Positions 15,688 to 19,787 of a stretch of 19,787 nt of DNA are shown piece after piece. The notes beneath the pieces are model-generated. The model did not search any database. It had not been told where the DNA came from and saw nothing but the letters and a program-made list of their open reading frames with translations. The DNA comes from Rhodovulum sp. (GTDB lineage: Bacteria > Pseudomonadota > Alphaproteobacteria > Rhodobacterales > Rhodobacteraceae). The DNA is taken from assembly GCA_020637615.1 (NCBI GenBank), contig JACKKC010000041.1, positions 1 through 19,787 of the forward strand, written 5' to 3'. Position numbers and translations under genes: made by a program. Every line of letters begins with the position of its first letter. The first letter of the stretch is position 1.

Positions 15688-15698
15688 AACAATATAAT
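15671..15698 (+). promoter_or_regulatory. Sigma70-like promoter candidate
   Basis: TTGAAG at 15671-15676, a 16-nt spacer and a perfect TATAAT at 15693-15698 lie in an AT-rich patch within otherwise GC-rich DNA. Transcription would begin near 15705, immediately before a palindrome (15706-15720), and would run towards and antisense to the 3' end of the sulfotransferase gene. No protein gene lies downstream on this strand for about 1.9 kb. Confidence 0.45.
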
Positions 15699-15705
15699 AA
15701 GGCAT

Positions 15706-15743
15706 GTCCCGCTGCGGGACGCCATCCGAGCCCGGCGCGCCGG
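15706..15743. terminator. Two palindromes beyond the sulfotransferase gene; terminator or start of a small RNA
   Basis: GTCCC/GGGAC with a GC centre (15706-15720) and CCCGGCG/CGCCGGG (15730-15743) are adjacent stems. Read on the minus strand they follow the sulfotransferase stop and are followed by a T-rich stretch (CCTTATTATATTG), so they may terminate that gene. Read on the plus strand they would be the first structured segment of a transcript from the TTGAAG/TATAAT element. Confidence 0.4.
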
Positions 15744-15789
15744 GGCGGATTCGATACCGGTAGGCCGCGTCGACCGGGCGGAATCCGTA

Positions 15790-16749
15790 TCAGTGATACT
15801 TCCAGCACGCGGCGATGGCATCCCGCCCGAACCGCTCCTCGCAGAAGCGATAGGTGGCATCAAGCCGGTCGCGCAGCTGCGCGACGTCCTCGTCGGTGAG
15901 CTCGGCACCGCCCGAGGCGGTCTGCTTCGTCTTGGCGTATTCGGTGGGCAGGAAGTCGATCCCGGCGAAATCGGTGAAGCGCCGCAGGGCCGCCTCGTTG
16001 AAGAAATCCTCGAAGAGCACGCAATGGAGCTGCGCGGCCGGAAAGGCCGCCTCGACCGCCGTGACGGTCTTCTCGTATTGCGAGCGGCGCAGGTTCATCT
16101 CCTCGAGCGCGAAGGCCAGGAACGGGCTCTCCTTCGGCTTGCGCCGCACGAGTTCCATCACCGAGGCCTTGAGCGGCCGAAGCCGGTTGCGCGCGGCCTC
16201 CAGCGGGCTGGCGGCGGAAAGCACGGCGTTCAGGTCCTCGGCACGCCGCCGGCCCATGCGATAGGCGGAGAAGAGCCGGTCGACCGGGTCGCGCATGATG
16301 AAGACGAGGCGCAGGTCGAACCGCTCCTCGAGGTCGCGGCGGACCTGCTGCCAGTGCGGCGCGTCGAGCGCCGCATAGCTCGGCGTGATGTCGCGCACGA
16401 GGCGGACCGCCGGATCGCTCTCGGCGAGGCGCTGCATGTGGTCGGCGTAGCGGCGCAGGTCGCGCACCATGGCCATGGACCGCTCGTGGCCCTCGATCTC
16501 GGCCGCGAGCCGGTCCCGCCGGCGCGTGGCCGCCTCGCTGCCGTCCTTGCCGAGTCCGGCGATCAGCTCGCGCTTGTAGGCGGATTTCGAATCGTGGAAG
16601 TCGCCGAAATAGGGCACGTGCCGCACGTCGAGCACATGCATCTCCTTGACCGGGTCGTTGGCGACCTGGGGATGCCGGGCGAGATATTCGTAGAGCCAGG
16701 TCGTGCCGCCCTTCTGGCAGCCGATCCCGAGCAGGAGTATCGGTTTCAT
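15790..16749 (-). CDS. Sulfotransferase family protein
   Basis: At 319 residues the protein has the PAPS-binding fold of cytosolic/Golgi-type sulfotransferases. The 5'-phosphosulfate loop is GCQKGGTTWLYEYL (10-23). The 3'-phosphate motif FIMRDPVDRLFSAYRM (150-165) supplies Arg153 and Ser161. DITPSYAAL (120-128) fits the substrate-side segment of bacterial sulfotransferases. Such enzymes transfer sulfate from PAPS to a hydroxyl or amine of a glycan, lipid or small molecule; the acceptor cannot be told here. The gene lies 73 bp downstream of ubiG on the same strand, but with its own spacer. No glycosyltransferase or PAPS-synthesis gene is nearby, so it looks like an accessory gene. It sits at the edge of the segment bounded by inverted repeats. 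Confidence 0.88.
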   Translation of the reverse strand: MKPILLLGIGCQKGGTTWLYEYLARHPQVANDPVKEMHVLDVRHVPYFGDFHDSKSAYKRELIAGLGKDGSEAATRRRDRLAAEIEGHERSMAMVRDLRRYADHMQRLAESDPAVRLVRDITPSYAALDAPHWQQVRRDLEERFDLRLVFIMRDPVDRLFSAYRMGRRRAEDLNAVLSAASPLEAARNRLRPLKASVMELVRRKPKESPFLAFALEEMNLRRSQYEKTVTAVEAAFPAAQLHCVLFEDFFNEAALRRFTDFAGIDFLPTEYAKTKQTASGGAELTDEDVAQLRDRLDATYRFCEERFGRDAIAACWKYH

Positions 16750-16822
16750 GCCCCTGCCCTAGTTGCGGGTCCCCGGCACGTCAATCCGCTTGCCCCGGCT
16801 TGGCTAACGCCGCGCGCGCCCC

Positions 16823-17581
16823 TCATCCCTCCGCCGGCCGCAGGCTCGTCGTGACGTAATTGACCGAAAGGTCGCGGTCCGAGATGCGCCAAGTCCAGGA
16901 AAGCGGGTTGAAGACGAAGCCCTTGCGGTCCACCGGGTCGAGACCGGCCTCGCGGAGCAGCTCGAAGAACTCGTCGGGCGTGACGAAACGCGACCAGTCG
17001 TGGGTGCCCTTCGGTAGCCAGCGCATCACCCGCTCGGCACCGATGATCGCCATCGCGTAGCTCTTGGGGTTGCGGTTGAGCGTGGAGGCGACCATCAGCC
17101 CGCCGGGCCTGAGCAGCTGCCGGCAGGCGGCGAGATAGGCCGGCGGGTCGGCGACATGCTCGATCACCTCCATGTTGAGCACCACGTCGAAGACCTCGCC
17201 CGCCGCGGCCAGCGCCTCGGCGGTGGTGTGGCGGTAGTCGATGTCGAGGCCCGATTGCGCGGCATGGATGCGCGCCACGGGGATGTTGCGCGCCGCGGCG
17301 TCGGCGCCGACGACGCTCGCCCCGAGCCGCGCCATGGGCTCGGCCAGGAGCCCGCCGCCGCAGCCGATATCGAGCAGCCTGAGCCCGGCGAAGGGCCGCG
17401 GCGCCTTGCGGTCACGGTCGAATTCCGCCGCGACCTGCGCGGTGATGTAGTCGAGCCGGCAGGGGTTGAGCATGTGCAGCGGCTTGAACTTGCCCGAGGG
17501 ATCCCACCATTCCGCGGCCATGGCCTCGAACTTGGCGATCTCGGCGGCGTCAACCGTATCCGCGATCTGCGTTGCACTCAT
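16823..17581 (-). CDS. ubiG: Ubiquinone biosynthesis O-methyltransferase UbiG
   Basis: At 252 residues this is a typical alphaproteobacterial UbiG. The N-terminal block AEIAKFEAMAAEWWDPSGKF (13-32) and the following PLHMLNPCRLDYI are diagnostic. SAM motif I is LLDIGCGGGLL (69-79), and the post-I acidic Asp is in VGADAA. The membrane-contacting region and the C-terminal GFVFNPLSWTW are also typical. UbiG performs both O-methylations of ubiquinone synthesis, at the inner membrane surface. Start ATG 17581 was chosen; an in-frame GTG six codons upstream (17599) is an alternative. It is divergent from pip, with only about 50 bp between the starts, so the two promoters must overlap. A housekeeping gene, it shows that the neighbouring DNA is chromosomal core. 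Confidence 0.95.
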   Translation of the reverse strand: MSATQIADTVDAAEIAKFEAMAAEWWDPSGKFKPLHMLNPCRLDYITAQVAAEFDRDRKAPRPFAGLRLLDIGCGGGLLAEPMARLGASVVGADAAARNIPVARIHAAQSGLDIDYRHTTAEALAAAGEVFDVVLNMEVIEHVADPPAYLAACRQLLRPGGLMVASTLNRNPKSYAMAIIGAERVMRWLPKGTHDWSRFVTPDEFFELLREAGLDPVDRKGFVFNPLSWTWRISDRDLSVNYVTTSLRPAEG

Positions 17582-17631
17582 GGGGTCAACCTGCGACACT
17601 TCCCGTTGTCCAAGGGATACATAATGCGGCG

Positions 17632-18606
17632 ATGAAGGAAAACCCGAGCCAGAGCGGCGCCGGTCCCCGGGGCGGGCTCTACGCGCCGATCGAGCCCTTC
17701 CGCCAGCAGATGCTCGACATGTCCGGCGGGCACCGCGTCTATGTGGAGCAATGCGGCAGGCCGGACGGGGCGCCGGTGATCGTGCTGCACGGCGGTCCCG
17801 GCGGGGGATGCAGCCCCGGCATGCGGCGGTTCTTCGATCCAGGCCATTACCGCACGATCCTCTTCGACCAGCGCGGCTGCGGCCGGTCGACCCCGCATGC
17901 CTCGGTGGAGAACAACACCACCTGGGATCTCGTGGCCGATATCGAGCGGATCCGGGTCAGGCTGGGCATCGAGCGCTGGATCGTCTTCGGCGGCTCCTGG
18001 GGCGCCTGCCTCGCGTTGATCTATGCCCAGACCCATCCCGACCGCGTCGAGGCGCTGGTTCTGCGCGGCGTCTTCACCATGACCCCGGCCGAGCTGCACT
18101 GGTTCTACGGCGGCGGCGCCGGCGCCTTCTGGCCGGAGCAGTGGCGGGCGTTCTCGCAGATGGTGCCGCGGGAGGAACGCGGCGACCTGATCGCGGCCTA
18201 TCACCGCCGACTCTTCGGCGAGGACCCTGCGGAACAGCTCCGCTTCGCCCGGGCCTGGGCGGGCTGGGAAAGCGCGCTCGCGGTGCTCGACCCCGGCGAC
18301 GGGCGCGGCAATCCGTCGAGCTCCTATGCGCTGGCCTTCGCGCGGCTCGAGAACCATTATTTCATCAACGGCGGCTTTCTCGACGGCGACGGGCATATCC
18401 TGCGCGACATGCACCGGATCGACGCGATCCCCGGCCATATCGTGCAGGGCCGCTACGACATGATCTGCCCGCCGCATACCGCCCATGCGCTGCACCGGGC
18501 CTGGCCGGGCTCGGACCTGCGCATGGTCGCGACCGCGGGACACGCGCTCTCGGAGCCCGGGATCAGCGCGGAACTGGTCGCGATCATGGACCGCCTGCGC
18601 TCCTAG
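17632..18606 (+). CDS. pip: Prolyl aminopeptidase (proline iminopeptidase)
   Basis: This 324-residue alpha/beta-hydrolase of the S33 family removes N-terminal proline from peptides in the cytoplasm. The oxyanion motif is HGGPGGG (53-59). DQRGCGRSTPHA (79-90) is the strongly conserved prolyl-aminopeptidase signature, and NNTTWDLVADIE (94-105) is equally typical. The nucleophile elbow GGSWGA holds Ser122, with Asp276 (QGRYDMICP) and His304 (ATAGHALSEPG) completing the triad. The motif usually reads GGSWGS; the final Ala here is a minor change. Start ATG 17632 was chosen; the nearby ATG at 17623 hits a stop after three codons. The gene is divergent from ubiG and convergent with the META-domain gene. 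Confidence 0.95.
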   Translation: MKENPSQSGAGPRGGLYAPIEPFRQQMLDMSGGHRVYVEQCGRPDGAPVIVLHGGPGGGCSPGMRRFFDPGHYRTILFDQRGCGRSTPHASVENNTTWDLVADIERIRVRLGIERWIVFGGSWGACLALIYAQTHPDRVEALVLRGVFTMTPAELHWFYGGGAGAFWPEQWRAFSQMVPREERGDLIAAYHRRLFGEDPAEQLRFARAWAGWESALAVLDPGDGRGNPSSSYALAFARLENHYFINGGFLDGDGHILRDMHRIDAIPGHIVQGRYDMICPPHTAHALHRAWPGSDLRMVATAGHALSEPGISAELVAIMDRLRS

Positions 18607-18613
18607 GGCCATA

Positions 18614-18656
18614 CCCGCACGGAACGGAGCGGGTGGATGTGCGCGCGCGCACATCC
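18614..18656. terminator. Tandem hairpins between convergent pip and META genes
   Basis: Just past the pip stop a CCCGC/GCGGG stem (18614-18633) is followed by a perfect 22-bp palindrome with arms GGATGTGCGCG and CGCGCACATCC (18635-18656). Beyond it lies a short AT-rich stretch (18665-18690). There is no strong T-run on the plus strand, but the position between two converging genes suits a shared bidirectional terminator. Confidence 0.5.
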
Positions 18657-18760
18657 GAGCTTCCTGTTGAAATAACTGCATAAAAACTCCAGCGTCAACC
18701 GAAACGCAACCATGGCAGCCGGGATCGGACATCGCAGCGAAGGGCCGGCCAAAGGGAAGA

Positions 18761-19168
18761 TCAGTCGGCGTCGCGCTGGACGAGCACGACGAGCGGCGCG
18801 CCGTCGGCGTCGGACAGCACGAGGTCGATGCGGTCGCGGGCGAAGCCGCGCACCTGCGCCAGGGTGGCGAAGAAACGCTGCTCCACCAGCATCTGCGGCT
18901 CCGGGCAGGCCATCATGGTGGCGGCGAGCGGCGAGAAGGCAAGGGCCTCGCCCTCCAGCGAATAGCCGCCGGTGAAGCGGTTGCAGCCACCCATGCCCGC
19001 GACCGCGCCCTCGGCGCGGAACTGCAGATAGACCTCGACATCCTCCGGGGTCGGCGTTCCGGCGATCTCCACCGGCCGCCATTCGCTGCCGGCGAGCGGA
19101 TCGCTTCCGGCGGCCATGGCCGCCGGGACGGGGAGAGCGAGGGCGAGAACGACCATGCGGAGGATCAT
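18761..19168 (-). CDS. META-domain protein (HslJ-like), probable periplasmic
   Basis: This 135-residue protein has a short signal peptide (MILRMVVLALALPVPAAMAA, likely cut after residue 19-20) and one META domain. The family features are LAGSEWRPVEIAG (25-37), the core GMGGCNRFTGGYS (58-70) and the MMACPEPQMLVEQRFFATL segment (85-103). Two cysteines, Cys62 and Cys88, sit where many META proteins have a conserved pair and could form a disulfide in the periplasm. META/HslJ proteins are small envelope proteins linked to stress and novobiocin tolerance in E. coli; the biochemical role is not known. Start 19168 was chosen because it begins the signal peptide directly, although its ribosome binding site is weak. 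It is convergent with pip and divergent from the small ORF at 19292. Confidence 0.85.
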   Translation of the reverse strand: MILRMVVLALALPVPAAMAAGSDPLAGSEWRPVEIAGTPTPEDVEVYLQFRAEGAVAGMGGCNRFTGGYSLEGEALAFSPLAATMMACPEPQMLVEQRFFATLAQVRGFARDRIDLVLSDADGAPLVVLVQRDAD

Positions 19169-19291
19169 GGGAATACCGGGATGCCGCGGCCTGACGGGCA
19201 AGTCTAGCGGCCCCGCCGGCGTTAGCAAACCGGAAACCCTCCTGCGCGATGATCCGGCCTTCGAACGATCAAGCGGGAGGCACGATCCGCC

Positions 19292-19456
19292 ATGAACCGG
19301 CATCTCACCCACTGGCAGGAGGCGCTGCGGTACCGCGGCGACGGCCCGGCGCGGGGTCGGATCTCCGAGGCCTGGGTTCCGGCGCTGGCTTCGGTCCTGC
19401 TGCTCGGGCTGGCCATGATCGGGGTCACGGTCGCGAACTGGATCCTCCCCATCTGA
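19292..19456 (+). CDS. Possible 54-residue single-pass membrane protein
   Basis: ATG 19292 opens a 54-codon frame with a polar, basic N-terminus (MNRHLTHWQEALRYRGDG) and one clear hydrophobic helix (about residues 28-49, WVPALASVLLLGLAMIGVTV), ending WILPI. GGGAGG lies 11 nt upstream, a little far but usable. Compositional polarity (charged head, hydrophobic tail) argues that it is real, and it faces a free intergenic space upstream. I do not recognise a family. Its stop codon lies only 2 nt before repeat copy B, so any transcript would run straight into that structured element. Confidence 0.45.
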   Translation: MNRHLTHWQEALRYRGDGPARGRISEAWVPALASVLLLGLAMIGVTVANWILPI

Positions 19457-19458
19457 TT

Positions 19459-19750
19459 CCAGCGGCCCTCCCGACTGACCGATCCTGCGGCCTGTGGCCG
19501 AGTCTCGGGCCAGGGAAAAGGCCGCGCCCCGCGCGGCCCGCGCCGCATGTCCCCGGACCGTTAAGGCGAGGCGCCGGTGGCGCCTTGCCCGGTCCGGTCG
19601 CCCGGAGGCGCGCGCCGCAGGGCGAGGGAGGTGGCGCATTCCCGTCGGTTGAGGATCGGGACGGGACGGCCCTGGACGGTGCGCAAAGCGCGCCGGCCCC
19701 CGGCAGGGCCGGCGCGGCCCGATCGCCACGCGTCGATCGGGCTGGGGTCA
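19459..19750 (-). repeat. Structured ~300-bp repeat, copy B (inverted relative to copy A)
   Basis: This 292-bp segment is the reverse-complement partner of 15334-15633. Its length difference is fully explained by lacking the 10-bp duplication of copy A and having two extra single bases. The nested stem CCGGACCG/CGGTCCGG (19553-19560 and 19590-19597) with its inner GGCGCC hairpin is unchanged. The first hairpin is kept with a different loop. Sequence resemblance stops abruptly at both ends, which defines the boundaries. Confidence 0.85.
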
Positions 19751-19787
19751 CCCCGGCCGCGGGGGGAACAGGAGGCGACCGCGCGGG

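Larger units (their letters stand above)
15176..15789. other. 614-bp non-coding region with a structured repeat, dyad and promoter-like patch
   Basis: No convincing gene lies between the ABC ATPase stop and the sulfotransferase stop. The first ~155 bp hold small GC stems just after the ATPase gene (CCGCC/GGCGG near 15189-15202 and GCGCCCG/CGGGCGC near 15220-15235). No T-runs follow them, so they may act as weak terminators. Then come repeat copy A, an AT-rich patch with a promoter-like element, and two palindromes. A 13-nt direct repeat (GCGGAATCCGTAT) occurs at 15322-15334, at the very edge of the repeat, and again at 15778-15790, at the end of the region. Confidence 0.7.

Noticed and set aside
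15704..15763. A 19-codon frame after the TATAAT element
   Set aside because: No ribosome binding site precedes it and its sequence is mostly made of the two palindromes.
15740..15795. tRNA-like or att-like sequence (GGATTCGATACC and GGAATCCGTATC)
   Set aside because: No acceptor or anticodon stem can be built around it, and no integrase gene is present.

Overview
The window is about 20 kb of high-GC DNA, apart from a few short AT-rich intergenic patches. It probably comes from an alphaproteobacterium of the Rhodobacterales type. This rests on tightly packed ATGA-overlapping operons, Tat-exported family 5 binding proteins, a carnitine dehydrogenase-thioesterase fusion and an alphaproteobacterial-looking UbiG. 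The lineage is inferred from gene style, not from a marker gene. I saw no rRNA, tRNA, CRISPR array or transposase.

Region 1 (1-7103, minus strand) is a six-gene operon. In transcription order it encodes a BKACE-type 3-dehydrocarnitine cleavage enzyme, an L-carnitine dehydrogenase fused to a betainyl-CoA thioesterase, an SDR dehydrogenase, an acyl-CoA dehydrogenase, an ADP-forming-type acyl-CoA synthetase and a CaiD-like crotonobetainyl-CoA hydratase that runs off the window. Together they can be read as one catabolic line. Gamma-butyrobetaine or crotonobetaine would be activated to a CoA ester, desaturated and hydrated to carnitinyl-CoA, and released as carnitine. Carnitine would be oxidised to 3-dehydrocarnitine, which is exchanged with acetyl-CoA into acetoacetate and betainyl-CoA, and the latter is hydrolysed to glycine betaine. 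The lower half (dehydrogenase, BKACE, thioesterase) is established biochemistry for these families. The upper half and its substrates are inferred.

Region 2 (7416-15175, plus strand) diverges from it. It holds a class II aldolase/adducin-like protein that lacks the usual catalytic Glu, two tandem paralogous Tat-dependent solute-binding proteins, two Dpp/Opp-type permeases and a fused double-ATPase. This is a complete ABC importer. Since no standard carnitine/betaine transporter is present, it is a candidate importer for the substrates of region 1.

Region 3 (15176-15789) is non-coding. It contains one copy of a ~300-bp structured repeat, then an AT-rich patch with a good sigma70-like promoter and a dyad. 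Region 4 (15790-19456) has a sulfotransferase and ubiG (minus), pip (plus), a META-domain lipoprotein-like or periplasmic protein (minus) and a possible 54-residue membrane peptide (plus). Region 5 (19459-19750) is a second, inverted copy of the repeat, about 92% identical by hand alignment. Region 4 therefore lies between two inverted copies of an apparently undescribed structured element.
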